NCBI GenBank assembly: GCA_009602725.1
Contig: WELB01000135.1
Coordinates: forward strand, 256,705-300,924
Source: Spirogloea muscicola
Taxonomy: Eukaryota; Streptophyta; Zygnematophyceae; Spirogloeales; Spirogloeaceae
Direction: 5' to 3'
DNA: 44,220 nucleotides
Below, piece after piece: positions 1 to 17,624 of the stretch. The notes below the pieces were generated by a model. The model searched no databases and was not told where the DNA came from. It worked only from the letters and a program-made list of their open reading frames with translations. How positions within the stretch are numbered: position 1 is the first letter of the stretch; the number at the start of each line of letters is the position of its first letter. The translations under genes were made by a program, and so were the position numbers.

Positions 1-3000
1 CGGCGGCCGCAATGCTGCCGCTGGCGCGGCAGCGGAGGTGGCGGCGCTGCTGCGGGCTCGGCAGGCTGCGCAGGCGTACCACCCGGCACTGGACGCCGCC
101 GCCGCGGCGCTCTGCGCAGCCCTCGCTGCGCTCCTGCACCTCCGGCGCCTGCCGTTGTCTGGCACTGAGGGCCCCGTGGCTCTGCGCCTGCTCGCTGTGC
201 ACGCCGCCGAGGGCTTCCGGGACGCGGCGGGAGGCCACGCCCACCCGCGCCGCGTCTTCGCCGCCGTCGCCGGGCCGCTGCTCGACCCCCTGCTTGCCGC
301 GCTGGCAGCTCTGCGGGGCGCCGCGACGTCCCACGGGCCTGAAGGTGGACATCAAACCCATCAGCAAAAGGGTTTAAGGTTCAGGGTCAGGGTTTAGGAT
401 CAGGGTTTAAGGATCCAGGGTTTTGAACTTGGGGTTTGAGCTCATAGACATAGGCATCCATAGATGGTGCAGGAGTTACAGTAAGTAAGCAAGAATTATG
501 CAGGGCTCATATGTCGTGAAGTTGAGATCACAAAATCTGGGGTTCATTGCGTTCTTGTGCAGCTAAGAATCAGGTCACGTAGTAATCATTCCCTCATGAC
601 CATATTTCCGGGCTCTGACATCAAAGTTGTCAATGTTAAAGCCGTTGCTTAGCCCAAATCTCAAACCCTGGCCACTTTGCTGCTTTGCTACAATGGCGGC
701 AAGCTCTGGCCCGCTGTGCCGCTGCCTGCCTGCGGCTGCCGCGGCGGCCCTGAGATGAGGGCGGCGCTCATCTTCGCGGGGACGGCGTCCTGTGGCAGGA
801 ACTGGTGGAGGCTGGGAGGCTCGCATGCTGGCAGCGGTGGAGGGCATCCTGGAGCGCGGGCTCTTCCTGAGCTTCCATGTAGGCGGGTATGCCGCGGCCG
901 CCGCCGCGGCAACTGGCAGTGCCTCTGCCGGAATGGCGAAGGACGATGACAGGAGTGACCATGACTTTGAAGAGCGGAGGAAAGAGGAGGGTGCGAGGAG
1001 AAGAGGTATGGAGCGGCGCCAGCGGGGGGGCGACGTTGACAACCCGCGGAGCTACCACCGGCTGCTGTTTGAGGCCGTCGATGCCGGCATTGGCGCCATG
1101 AGCACCCACCACCTCGAGGGCTTGGGCTGGCTGCTGCAGGCGTACGCCCGTGCGCTGGCTCGGTCGCCAGCACGGCTTACCGAGGCCATCGGCGGCGGCA
1201 GTGGTGTTGGCGGCTCCATGAAGGTACCGGCGGACTTTGGCGGTGGCAGCAATCTGGAGGGCGAAGCTGACGGACACACTGCAAGGGCGCCGCGCAGCTC
1301 GGCCCTCTTTGCCGTCTTCTCCAGGCTCCTCACGCCGGTGCAAGAGGGCCTGCTCTTGCGCTCTGCCGGTGGCGAACAGGCAGCGGAGCTGCTGCCGCTG
1401 GTCAATGCCATGGTGGCGCTCATGCGGGCCGCCCGCAGCGTGCATGCATATGTGCCCAGCGAGGACACACTGGCGCGGGATCATTCGCCCTCCTCACCAA
1501 ATTGGCAGGGTGAAGCGCGAGCAGCCATGGACCCCTTAGCTAGATTTGAGAATTTAGGGGAAGCCTTCAGGGGTTTCAGGGTCATGAGTACATGAAACCT
1601 GGTGGCAGCCTCGTACCTTAGATGCTGACGAGATGCTGATGCAATGGAAGGCCATCTGGCATCCAGATTCTGGCTGGGTTTGACCGTGCGCTACGCAAAG
1701 CATGCTGCTAGCTTCTCACGGCTGGCAGTGCTGCTGTCGGGCCTGCCTAGGGCAGCCTGGCGATGGAGCTGGCGACAAGCGCAGCGGTGCAGGCGCCGCC
1801 ACCGCCAACGAAGCCCCCGCCTGGCAGCAGGTGCACGCTGTGGCAACGGTTCACTGTTGTTTTTGATCTAAGGTGGAGGCGCCTGCTGATGAGATGGTCT
1901 TAACGGAGCTCATCCTGATGATTAATTGCTACCGTAAGCACAGCGAAGCGGTGGCAGCGGCGCCTGCTGATAAGAGAGGGGAGTCGTCAGCGGAGCTCAT
2001 CCTGATTGTTCATTGCTTTCGGCAGCGCAGCGAAGCAGCGGCGGCGTGGCACCCAGCACGCCTCTGGGCCCGGCAGGGACAACGGGACTCAGCACGCAAG
2101 GCTTGCCACGGCACTGGTCGTGCTCCTCGGCGAGCTGCTGGAGCTTGAATACCGGGTGATTGAGCCGCACGCAGCCGCGCTGTGGTCGCTCCTCCTCTGC
2201 ACTGCAGGCCTGAGTTACAGAGAACCCTTCTCTGAGTCTCTGGATACGGATGCATTTGCCGCTAGCGCGGCTCTCGGCAGCCGCCTCATCAAGCTTTATG
2301 GCGAGATACGGCAGGTGAGGATGACAACTGATCTGCTGTCTGACATGCCGTTGTCTAGGGGTTCTGGGTTGAGGTCCAGAAATGGAAAATTGGTTAGACA
2401 TTCAATACAATGTCAAGGTATCAGAAGTAAGGCTTCTAGCAGGGCGAGGACCAAAATCTGACTCTCGCCCCGCTGGTCATGAAGCTTAAGATGGAGTCGC
2501 CTCTGCCAATCGCTTCTGCTAATCTGAGCACAGCCGCTGCGCTGTCACTGCCATTGCAGGTCCATAAGGGGGTCTGCGGGCTCGCCATGGGACTCCGGGG
2601 CCCTGCTGGCGCTTCCCGTGGGGCCGCCGCGCTGGCCGCCAGCTGTTCTGTCCTGGGCGCTGCAGCAGAGGTGGCACGGCGCGCGCCGGCTGGCCAGGTG
2701 CCGTCCCTGCTAGAGACGCTGGGGGCTGACATGGCAGCCACTCTAGGTGCAGTGCGCGGTGACGGCTGGGTTGGCCACGAGCGTGCAAGAACGGCGGCTG
2801 CACTGGCAGGGCTGTACACCTGCGTCCTTGACAGTGTGGCAGTCACGGCAGGCAATGCGGTGGCTTCCGGGCTTTCAGCTTGCGAGATGCTCCAAGCGGT
2901 GCTGCCGTTGCTGCGGCAGCCGGGATGCACCTTCCTCGACGCTGCCGTCCTCGTGCCGCTCCTCCTGTCGCTGCAGGCCCTCCAGGCCCACTGCCGTGCT

Positions 3001-6000
3001 AATGCACCGCCGGAGGATAAATCATTGGCAGCGTCCGCTGCATTGCTCAAGACCGACGCAGACTTCTTGACCAAGTTAGCAGCCTTGTCTTCTGAGGCCC
3101 CGGCTGACGCCAACGGAAATGCCAGTCTGGCCATCAAAGGCGACGATAGCGGGGTCGCGCCAATAGCAAGACTGGCCTTGGACTCTGCAGCCGTGCACGC
3201 CCTCAGCGACCTCGCCGGCAAGTCGCTGCTGAGCAAGCCCGACAGCAGAGTTGCCAGGAAGCGCGCCGTGCGTCAGCTGCTGGCGGCGCTCTTTGGTGGG
3301 CTCCAAAGTCCGGCACTGGCAGCTGGCGGTAGTGACCGCTGGGACGTCGTTTCGGCATCGCTCACGTGGACGACGTACCCTATCGCTCAGTGGCAGCTCC
3401 TCTGCCACAGTGCGGACCTGTGGTCGCCACTGGCTAGCCGCGCCCAGCTGGCGCGCTTCTGGGCCACCGTGCTCGCCACGGTGCCGCCAGACCTGGCCTG
3501 CTGCGTCTCACAGTGCTCCGGCGAGGAGGTGGCCACAGAAGGAGGCATGTCGGCAGCCGATATCACATTGGAATTGCTGTCGGACGCCACCTTCTACGAG
3601 CTACTGGTACTCCCCTTGACTCTGAGCAACCTGGCATACATTGAGGTGCTCTGCAAGTGAAGCTATCAGAAACCAGCTTCTCTTTTCTAGCTGAGCATCC
3701 AGATCAATTACATTGTTCAAGGCAATTCCATGTGAGGCTCCTTTGCTTTGCTGCAATGCCGAAACCCACAGGCATCCATTTACAAGCTCAGGCTCAGACC
3801 AGGAGATTTATGGCATCTGCTGCTGTTGATGTGATTGTGCTTAGGAGTCGAGCTTGCGGAGTGGGTGTACTGCTTAGGGGATTCCAAGATGAAGAGCTTA
3901 GGCCAGCAAAACGCAGCAAATCAGTACCAGTCTTCAGCCCTGACATAGAAGTGCGTGTTTTGCATGTACTGCAGGCTCTTCGAGAAGCCTTTGCAGCCGC
4001 TTACACTCGGGAGCTTGAGAAGGCTACCCGTGCGGCACTGCAGCACTTTGGCTTGCCGTTTGCTTATGAGCTGCTGCACTCTGCCAGTGAGGGCCCTGGC
4101 GTTGTCGATAAGTGCTTGGAGCACGTGCAGGACCTGCTGGACAGCCAGGCGAGCTGGTCGCCAGAGGAGCGTGCAGGCGCAGTCGCTCAGCTGACCAGCG
4201 CACCCGAGCTGGACCTTGCAAGGCTGCGCAGCCTCCTCATGCTCCTGGGGAAGCTGCCGGCAGGATACTTAGCAGCTGGCGATGCAGCGGCCTTGTTCGG
4301 CGTGGTCGGTCGAGTTGAGCGGTACGGGCTTGCACTCTTTCGGTTGCTCGCAAGCAGTAGCAAGGCGAAGCATCTTAAAAACATGGAGCTCTGTCAATGA
4401 AGACTTTAGTGAGTGCCAGTCGCTTGTTTACGAGTATGTCTGAAGGACATGTCACTAATGGAATGGTCAATGGCAGAAGTAGGGTCAAAGCCAGAGTCAG
4501 TGTAGGATACTGATCGCCATCTTGATCTGACTTTGTGACTCGTGCAGGTTGCTCACCCTGCTGCTGCTCCAGGACCCTGCGCAGCACTTGCAGGCGCTCT
4601 CGGCGCTGGTCACGTGCCGCGCCGCTCAAGCCGCCCTGGCGCACGCCCTCTGTGCACCCCAGTTGTCATTCAGCTTGAGCTCCGCCGCAATGGATGTTGA
4701 CTCCACTGCAAAGGCCCTGCCACAATTGCTGGACTGGCCGCTGCTGTCTACCAGGGCGGCCCTGCATGCCGCAGAGGGGGCTGCTGAAAAGGGCAACGTT
4801 CTTGAACACCTGCCAGCCAGCACAGACCGGTACCAGGTGGCAGCACCAATTGACGACGCTGTGGAGGAGCTCATCGACGAGACCCAGGTGCTGGCTTACC
4901 GCCTCGCGGCGAGCCTGGGTGTTGACCCCAGCAGCCTCAGGACACTTGTGGCCCACCTTCTGAAGGAGCTGCACTGCTTCTCTAAGGACGGCAGTGGTGG
5001 AGCTGATTGCCAGGTCCGAGTCACAGCGGCGGCTGCCGTACTCAGCAGCGTGCTCTGGCAGCTTGTGGCGCAGAGCAGGCTGAGCTCTCAGAGAGCGGCA
5101 GAGCTTCATGACGTTCAGCGGCAGTGTGAGGCCACTCTTGCCGGCCTACTGGATGTCACGGAAAGCTCATCGATCTGGGGAACGGTCTTCCAGTGCCGAA
5201 CATCGCACAGACCGTCTGCAGCTTCACACAGAGTGGATAGTAGTGAAGCGGTGATGGAGGAGGAGCAGGCAGTCAATGAGGTGGATGTGAGCAAGCAGGC
5301 TGGCAATGCTAATGTCACTGACACTGCGGGTGAGAGTGAGAGTGATCATTTGGACGAAAGGGAAGAGGAGAAGAGCATGGAGGAGGTGAACGGTGAGGTC
5401 TCAGGCCAAGGTTGCGAGGATGGACCTGACATGATGCACGCCAAGTCCAGAAGGAAGATAGCGCTGTTCAGCTGGGAAGCGTGGGAGGACGTCGACATCC
5501 GCCTCACCAATGTCGACGCTCAGAACTCGCGGCGTGCGTTGGCCTGGCAGCGATGCATCGGCCACCTCTTCTCTGCGTGCGCAGCCACCTTGAAGCTGTG
5601 GGCTAGATCATGCCTCGAAGGTCATCTCAGCACCATCCTGGTCGTCTCTGGGACTAACACACTGCACCTCTTACCAACCTATAAGTGGTTTGCACCTCAC
5701 CTAAATCTGGCTGGAGGTACACCAGGTCCGCAAGCTGTGCACGTGGGGCTCGTGAGCAAGGTCACTCATTTGGGGCCTCCATTTTGCTTGTTCAAAACTA
5801 AGTCCTGAGTTGAAGCATTGCTCTGTAGCATGGGTGTCGCTTACGGCATCATCTGATACTGGCGTTGCGTGGCACAGGCGTCACGCCAGGTCACCGTGCA
5901 GCCTCAATCGGCGTCGATCGCGTCCACCTTATGGCAGCAGCAACGGGGCTCCTGGGAGATGCTCCATGCCGGCGGCTTGACGGGCGCTGCCTGCTGGGTG

Positions 6001-8737
6001 CCTGCCAGTACCTGGAAGCCGCCTTCGCCACCTTCCATGGCGGCGTGGAGCCCCCGCCCCTGCCACTGATGCGGAGCCTGGCTGAGCTCCACCTGCACCT
6101 CCTGGGATCCATGAGGCGAGCGGCCGGCAGGTCCCTGTCAGTACCAGCCCTCGATGTTGCCAAGTACCACGCAGGCAAGGACGTCAGGTTGCCACCTCTG
6201 CAGGCAGCTGCCAGGAGCTCGTTTGCGGCGCTCGTGAAGGTGGCGTCTCGGGCGCACCTCGATGTGGTGCTCTACCTTGTTGAGCAGGCCATTCTGGGCA
6301 ACGCCAATGCAGTCCTTGGTGATACCAGCCTTGCCACGGCGCCGTTGTTGGGCACTACGACTTCCGTGGCCAACCCTCATCTCAAAGAAGCGAGTGAGGT
6401 TACTGGCAGTGATGGCAATGGCTGTGTCGGAGCTGCTTCAGAGAGCCTCAGGTCTGCTGCTGCTGAGTGCCTGGATATAACATTTCAGGCAGTGTCAGGT
6501 ACTTTCTCTTGCAACACAGTCGTCCAACATGCTCAATGTAGTGAAGTCAGCATTGAAGGTTGAGGGCCTTGATCTCCAATCTGAATACATACCAGCCACA
6601 ATTGCTCAGAGCAGCGGAAAACCATCCGTCTTATCAGCCTAAGAGTCAACACGGCCTCACCTCCACCAAGTGATTGCGTTATGCTAGCATCAAAGCGTGC
6701 GCCTGAATCCGTGGGCCTATCCTTGCAAGGTTCAGGGGCCGAAGCAAGCTTCTTACAGAGCAATGCAAGCGACTATTGATAGCCGAAGAAGAGCAAGTAT
6801 CAATTGTTGGAGAACATGCCAAACTTGGAACACTTCGAATGAATCACGACCTGTTTATGCTGGTTGTGCTGACGGGTGACAAGTGACATATTGTCTCAAT
6901 GGCGTCACTTCAATGCAGGGCCATGGCGCCTGAGCCGGCTCGCCAGCCATGCCCAGGCCTTCCTCACGGCCATCTTTTACAACATCAGCGCTGGCAGCTG
7001 CAGCAACGGCCCAGCTGATGACGGCTGGGAGGGTGCTTCAGGGAGCATCGCCAGCCCTCATGTTCCCACGCACCCTGCTGACCTTCTGCTGGTGAGCATA
7101 ACCCACCGTTTTTGGTTCTCACTACTCAGTAGCTTGCACAGTCTGCCACCTGTGCTCTTATCTTTAGGGCCTAGAACTATGATTAACAGTCTTGGCTTCT
7201 GTTGAAAAAATCAAACAGGACCTGAGGGTCATTTGCACTTCTGATATAAGAAGCTGCATAATGATGATGATTCATTGCACTTGCTAGAAGCAGACTGTAT
7301 TTGTATCCTCGATGTTCAAATCATGTTAGAGGCAGGCTTTCGGACCAGAATACATGGATATTAGACATGCATATTAAGCATGGCCCTGCATTGGGGGGGT
7401 TTTTTGTGGTATTGACTTGAATTGACCTCGCATTGCACTTTCTTTTGCAGTACGTCAAGGTCATGACGACCATGATATCCAGGGCAGCCATCTTCCCCAT
7501 GATGGCTGCACACGTGGCGTTTGCGGTGCATACTCCTTGGATAATCTTCAACCGTGGCCCAAGCCGCAGGGCTCGAGTAGTCCTGCGCAGTGACGACCCA
7601 GCATCAGTGGACCTCTTTGTGGCTTGCTGCAAGCTGCTGACTGCAGCTGTGCACCACAGGCTGCGGTAAGTAGGCCGGACTAACTGATGCCCACCTGGCG
7701 CGTAACTCCTGCTTGGGCTATTTCACCTTATTGACGGGATTGCAGTCTGTACCTCGGGATCTGCCAGAAAGTAAGTGCATCAAGCAACCATGGACGTCAA
7801 CTCCATTGCCCGCGTTGAAGGTCAAGGCCATTGTCCGTTTAGCTAAGTGGGTCATCTATTCCTGCCCTGCAGGGAGGTCCGGCGGCTTGCAGCAATGCTC
7901 ACCTCGTCAAGTAAGGCACTCTTAAATTGCCTGGGAGCGCCCAACCGCCTGGCGGAGAGGCTGGAGCCGTCCGCTTTTGCAAACGAGGGTGCTGATGTTG
8001 CTGTACATTGTGCCAACTGGCTGAGGCGCGTCTATGAAGCAGTGAGGGACTTTGCCTATGGATCATCAAGGCAGTTGCACGAGCTGCTATCATGTGCATT
8101 AGTTAAGTGCTTTACTTGCTCTTATGCAGCTTGTCAGCATATGCACACAGCAAGTTGCTTGCATTGTTGTGTGTTCGGCATTTGACTGCATAACTAGGCA
8201 CCACTAACACTCTAGCTCCTGACAGGTTGCAGATCAGAAGGTCACGCTCGGGAAGTACTGTGTGCACTTGCTTGCAGACTACATCTCCCTTTCCTGTGCC
8301 CATTTTGGCTGGGGTCTTCCAAGGTGCGCTAGCGAGGACAATGAGAATGTCAAAGTGTTGGCTGGACATTTATCATTGTTGTGAGCATAAATCTGACACG
8401 GGTAGAGCTGTCAACCTTTGCCTCTGGATGGCGTGATGAGGTCTGCTGCAAAAGTCCTGCAGGAATGTGGAGGGAAGCCTGAAGTCCGGAGCATTTGCTC
8501 TTATGGATGCCTGCAAGCCCCACGAGCTGCAGCAGCTTTACACGGCGCTCGGTGGCGGTAGGAGTCTCTGCTTGCCATTGCTCAGCATTGCCTTTGGCCA
8601 CAATTGGGCGACCACCTGCACTCCTGACATTTCTGTGGCCGTCTGTGCTTGCTGGCGCAGAGGGCCTTAGGAGGGACGCGCTCCTCCAGCTCAAAGGTGA
8701 GTATGAGCGCCGCCATAAATATACTGGCAAGGTGTAG
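1..8737 (+). CDS. URB2: URB2/NPA2-family nucleolar pre-ribosome assembly protein (5' partial)
   Basis: Large, multi-exon, leucine/alanine-rich helical-repeat protein cut by the left window edge (open frame from base 2). The family signature is its C terminus: LLADYISLS, then SGAFALMDACKPHELQQLY, ending in HKYTGKV, which matches the Urb2/Npa2 C-terminal domain (large-subunit pre-rRNA processing in the nucleolus). The last six exons join in frame: ...-7091, 7451-7665, 7873-8041, 8226-8323, 8463-8557, 8661-8737. Upstream coding blocks are clear but their edges are less certain: 2-344, ~790-1515, ~2070-2330, ~2560-3654, ~3950-4345, ~4549-5620 (with an acidic, Glu/Asp/Ser-rich stretch near 5240-5430), ~5880-6498 and ~6900-7091. 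SVDLFVACCKLL at ~7605-7640 also fits plant URB2. The N terminus lies outside the window. The helical body alone would be uninformative; the assignment rests on the 3' half. Confidence 0.8.
370..438 (+). repeat. Degenerate TTTAGGG telomere-like repeats in a URB2 intron
   Basis: Imperfect units (GTTTAAGG, TTCAGGG, TCAGGG, TTTAGGAT, CAGGG, TTTAAGG) start about 25 nt downstream of the likely 5' splice site at 345. A weaker patch with TTTAGGGG and TTTCAGGG lies at 1552-1582. Confidence 0.75.
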
Positions 8738-10000
8738 CAGCTGTTGCTACGTCTAAGGCCTTGCCAAGTGGGTGCCGTTGTACGGAGTACCTCTGCTCCT
8801 GCCATCAGACTTCATTGTAAAAGCGAATGAATTGGAAATTAGAGTCCTTCCATTGGGACAGCAATTCTACAGTTCTTAAAAAATTGAGAGCCTTGATAAC
8901 CATATCTTTGGCCCTCTTCTAGTAGATATTGCAGGACATTTAGGAGTTACTGTTTGCTGCATTTCAGCCTTTTATACGGGGCCAGAGCCCTGCCCCCGTC
9001 CTTTGATGCATCTACTCCGCTGGGCATGGTGATGGAGACCCACTGCTGCACAACACTGATGTGCTTTCGATTTCCCATGATAGCCTCTTGCCAATGCTAG
9101 AGTTGTACAGAAGAAGCGTTTGATTCTTAGTACAGGGATGCAGTGTTCCTATGCCCCACAGCTCCCACTCTTGCTTGCCCCAAAGCTCCTTGCATGCATG
9201 GCACAGCTTGTGCATCTAAGCAATGAAGCATGCAAGCTGCCATATCAAGTACTGAGACCAGTAAAAAGCCTGCAGATCAAGTGTGGCCTGGAAAGTACAC
9301 ATAAAGTAATAATGAACACACGGTTAGCGCAGTCCTGTGCCACGCTTGAAGCGGAGGTGGCGACCACGCAAGCTTTGGGCCGGATGGCGAAGCACCTGCT
9401 ATGATATGGAGGGCTCAAGCTTCAGCTCGACCTTGAGCTGACACTGTGTCAACCTCTTGCTCACTCTTGTTGGCATTGGCACCATCAAGCAACGTGGCAG
9501 CAGCTCGGATGCATGCCCCTGCAGCTGCTTTGCTGCTCCACAGCCTCTGCTCCAACCTATCCTACAAAGCAAGCCATCTACTTGGTTTACTGCTGTCCTG
9601 ACTCCTGCACAGGGCCTGATGAGGGGCCAGATTGCTGCTGTGGCGGGCGAGCTTATGCACGCAGGATGGGGCATAACAAGCTGCTGAGGTGCAGTCCTGG
9701 AGATGAGGCCTGCTCACTATCAGCAGCAGCTCAAGCAACTGTGACCACAGCTTCGTAGCTCGTCACCTTCCAGCTGGTGCAGGTGTGTGTATAGATGAAC
9801 CTGGTGATGAGACCTTCTTATAGAGGCCCAAAGCCAAAGCCCAAGCCCAGGGCAGGCACCCAGTGCTTTGACAGGCCAAGTGTCAGACGTCTGGTCGAGC
9901 CTGTTCAGCGCGACTGCTGCTTTGTTCCTGCGATGCAGAACCTGCGCAGCCAAGTTCATACACTGTCAGTCCTTGAAGGATGGCCTGACCACACTGGACC
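8738..10000. other. Intergenic region between convergent genes
   Basis: About 1.26 kb between the URB2 stop and the stop of the RING-H2 gene on the opposite strand. It should hold both 3' untranslated regions. I see no conserved protein, tRNA or repeat here; short open frames show no family motif or splice-consistent neighbour. Confidence 0.6.
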
Positions 10001-12678
10001 TCACATGCAGCTTGAGGACAGGCAGCAACCTGGCAAAGGCCACAAGCAACCACTTGTGCTTCCAGAGTATGGAGGACAAGGTGGTTGCAGCAAGTTCAAC
10101 CAGGGGTAGCAACAACCCTCTGAGGCGCCACCTTCGACTGTGTTGCCTGAGATGTCCAGCTTGCAGAGTGGGCAGGAGGAGTTTATTCTGAGCCACGTAT
10201 CAACACAGCTGCTGTGGAAGTGGTGCTCGCATGGCAACTCCTTGAGCTCCACTCCATCGCAGTACCTTCCCAAGCAGATGCAGCAGACCTGTGCAAGCCG
10301 CAATGACTCCTCAGATGAATTCCAAGTCATCAAATGTGTACAAATTTCCAAGTGTTCTCATAGAATACGCACCCATGCTCAGGGTTGTAAGACTATCGCC
10401 TAACAGTGCTTGATGAAGCCTGACTATTGCAGAGTGCAGCAACTCGGGACATCAAGAGACATGCTACATGGTGGACTACGCCAGAGTATACTCAAGATGA
10501 CTATCCATCGTTGTGACACCACCCTCTGCATATCTGACGTTGCACATATACTTCAGCTATGTTGGACTGGCAAACTTAGAGCAGGATCTGAATGAAGACG
10601 ACACTGCGCTTCAATAGCATTTCATCAGAAAGGGAGGCGCGAAGGAGTCAGCAGGGAGTCTCACAGCATCTTCAGCTGAGACGCGGCGCTCATCAAGCGT
10701 CCCCTGAGCCAGAAGGCCGCCCTCACCGACGCCCTCAGTATCAGATTCTCCACCTTCCTCTTTGAAGCTATCCTTGTGTGCTCCGTGTGACCTAAATTTG
10801 TACTTCTGAAGCGAGCTGATTGCCTCAGGCGATGCTCCCTTGCCGTTCATCGGCTCATCCGAGAAGCCAAGGAGCATGATGATGACGGGAAGGCAGCAGC
10901 AGATTGTGGCACAGACTATAAATGGCATGGCATAGCTTATGCAGCTGAGTGTCAAGTACGAAACACAGAGCCTGCATCACCGGGACCACTGGAAGTCACT
11001 CACAAGCTTACCACTCCCAGACCCATCCATGTACACGCTACTGACAACTATGATATGGAGGTATCAGGGCGCAGCCTTGTCAGCACTGACTCTCTTGCAC
11101 CCTGTTGCATGACACATTACTATGACATGCAGGCAGCCCTCAATCACATACCAGTACAAGGTTGGCGCTTCGTGGTAGGCGGAGTCGTCTCCAAATACCC
11201 ACACATTGCCAACAACAAACCAGACTGCAAAAAAGCCGTCCAAAGCAATTTTGAACCGCTCCACGACAAGCATCATCCTGCAGGAGGAATGGAACGTTCT
11301 TATTCTTGCAAGATTTGGTCATGCTTCGGAAAAGAGGCTCCCTGCTGGCACAATGGCCAGGTCACATGGTATGGACGAGACAAGCACAAAGATGAACCAA
11401 TTCACGTGTAACTTGATGAAGCCATGAGGAACAGCTTCAAAGCTGCTCATAGCACTAGCAACCGCTTCCTTGCTGCGAGTGCATGCTATTGCAGAATGTC
11501 CAAGGTCCATGACATCATCCACTTACCGTTGCTCATTGTACTGCGCAACCATCCAGTTCCAGAAGGTTCTTCCAGACAAGGAGCGCCTTGCTTGCAGTCT
11601 GCTGTTGTGCAGACTGATTGGTAGTGATTCACCGGCAGACGTGGACCGAATCTGTGGTATGGCGGCAATCATGAATTGATCAGAGCTAGGAGTTGCTGGC
11701 GCAGGTATCATGCCACTTCTCGCCGTTCTGTCAGACCTGCGAGCACAAGGGAACGTGATGAGGTAGCCTGTGACAAGCTTAACTATTAGCTGGTTACTAT
11801 TATGGAAGCATATGGAAGTCTACAAAAGGGAGTGGGATCCTCCCAAGACCTTCTCATGGAAGCAGCAGTTCCAACTGGGAAAGCTGGCATGACTATTCTG
11901 CTCAAGGAAGCCATCCTTTAGTACATCATCACATGATAAAGGATACATTAAGACGGTTCCACAGATTGCATGCACATCTTGCGACCCGGCAGTGAAGCTG
12001 GCACCTTGATTGGCCTGAAGAAGGGGAGCGACTATGTCCGGACTGGCCATGCACACGAACATAGCGATGCGTGTATCGCCAGAAGAGCAACGGGATGGTT
12101 GCCATGCATCCAGCAGCGTAACCGATAATCCAGAGGCGGAGCGGAGGCTCGGGCTTCTCCTTCTGGGAGAAGACGAGCACGAGGCACGCTGCCAGAATCT
12201 GGCTGAGCGTGAAGACCAGCTCGATCGACACCCAGAGGCCGGTGTTGAAAGGATTGGTCCTCAGACGCTGGCCGGCCTCGACGGCGCTGCCCGTGGGGGA
12301 CTGGTCGCCGGCAGAGCCCTGCGAGGTCGGCGAGGATGGGAAGGTCGGCGACGACGGCAGGGACAGCGGCGACGGCACGGGGAGGCTCCTCGGAGGCTCC
12401 TCGACGCGGATAGCCATCTGACGTGACTGGCCATGGCCGTCCCGGGCCGGCGGCGGCGTTCGGTCCGGAGCTTCATCGGCGGCTGGACGCCTGGGGCCGA
12501 CGGCTTCGGCCTGCCTGGGCGCCTGCAGCTGCCCCCGCAAGTGCTCGGCGGAGGCGGCGCCGTCCGAGCCCTCCGGCGGCGCGCGCGTCGGGTGCATCTC
12601 GGGCGGGCGCGGCCGCGCCAGGTGGCCTAGCAGCGGCGACGCGTCGGCCGGCTGGTGGCCATGGCAGCGCAGCGGGGG
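10001..12678 (-). CDS. RIE1-like membrane RING-H2 E3 ubiquitin ligase (5' end in assembly gap)
   Basis: Plant-type transmembrane RING-H2 ligase of the RIE1 group. Coding order from 5': a Pro/Ser-rich N-terminal region up to ~12220; a two-TM block (~12220-12030, LWVSIELVFTLSQILAACLV, then EKPEPPLRLWIIGYAAGC); a short exon ending at 11527; exon 11277-11152 (FFAVWFVVGNVWVFG); exon 10971-10665 (CISYAMPFIVCATICCCLPV, then SAEDA); and exon 10288-10001 with the RING-H2. From 11527 onward the junction phases fit and the peptide aligns without gaps to the plant family. The RING reads CCICLGRYCDGVELKELPC, EHHFHSSC, SCPLCK, so all eight zinc ligands are present (C3-H2-C3). It probably resides in an endomembrane with the RING cytosolic. 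The start codon is in or beyond the gap at 12679-13607, and the exon(s) between ~12030 and ~11610 are unresolved. The substrate is unknown. Confidence 0.85.
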
Positions 12679-13607
12679 NNNNNNNNNNNNNNNNNNNNNN
12701 NNNNNNNNNNNNNNNNNNNNNNNNNNNNNNNNNNNNNNNNNNNNNNNNNNNNNNNNNNNNNNNNNNNNNNNNNNNNNNNNNNNNNNNNNNNNNNNNNNNN
12801 NNNNNNNNNNNNNNNNNNNNNNNNNNNNNNNNNNNNNNNNNNNNNNNNNNNNNNNNNNNNNNNNNNNNNNNNNNNNNNNNNNNNNNNNNNNNNNNNNNNN
12901 NNNNNNNNNNNNNNNNNNNNNNNNNNNNNNNNNNNNNNNNNNNNNNNNNNNNNNNNNNNNNNNNNNNNNNNNNNNNNNNNNNNNNNNNNNNNNNNNNNNN
13001 NNNNNNNNNNNNNNNNNNNNNNNNNNNNNNNNNNNNNNNNNNNNNNNNNNNNNNNNNNNNNNNNNNNNNNNNNNNNNNNNNNNNNNNNNNNNNNNNNNNN
13101 NNNNNNNNNNNNNNNNNNNNNNNNNNNNNNNNNNNNNNNNNNNNNNNNNNNNNNNNNNNNNNNNNNNNNNNNNNNNNNNNNNNNNNNNNNNNNNNNNNNN
13201 NNNNNNNNNNNNNNNNNNNNNNNNNNNNNNNNNNNNNNNNNNNNNNNNNNNNNNNNNNNNNNNNNNNNNNNNNNNNNNNNNNNNNNNNNNNNNNNNNNNN
13301 NNNNNNNNNNNNNNNNNNNNNNNNNNNNNNNNNNNNNNNNNNNNNNNNNNNNNNNNNNNNNNNNNNNNNNNNNNNNNNNNNNNNNNNNNNNNNNNNNNNN
13401 NNNNNNNNNNNNNNNNNNNNNNNNNNNNNNNNNNNNNNNNNNNNNNNNNNNNNNNNNNNNNNNNNNNNNNNNNNNNNNNNNNNNNNNNNNNNNNNNNNNN
13501 NNNNNNNNNNNNNNNNNNNNNNNNNNNNNNNNNNNNNNNNNNNNNNNNNNNNNNNNNNNNNNNNNNNNNNNNNNNNNNNNNNNNNNNNNNNNNNNNNNNN
13601 NNNNNNN
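12679..13607. other. Assembly gap (929 N) over a divergent promoter
   Basis: Run of N flanked on both sides by very GC-rich, CGG/CCG-rich sequence. It separates the 5' end of the RING-H2 gene (minus) from the MetRS start at 13615 (plus), so it should contain the first exon of the former and a shared promoter. Confidence 0.95.
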
Positions 13608-13614
13608 CGCGGCC

Positions 13615-17624
<4,010 letters not shown>

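Noticed and set aside
575-1484. Minus-strand frames of 138-238 codons opposite URB2 exon 2
   Set aside because: GC-rich shadows; the plus frame (LLFEAVDAGIGAM...) fits the URB2 helical body and gene direction.
9012-9960. Several 60-95-codon frames between the URB2 and RING-H2 genes
   Set aside because: No motif, no consistent splice sites and no composition different from 3' UTR.
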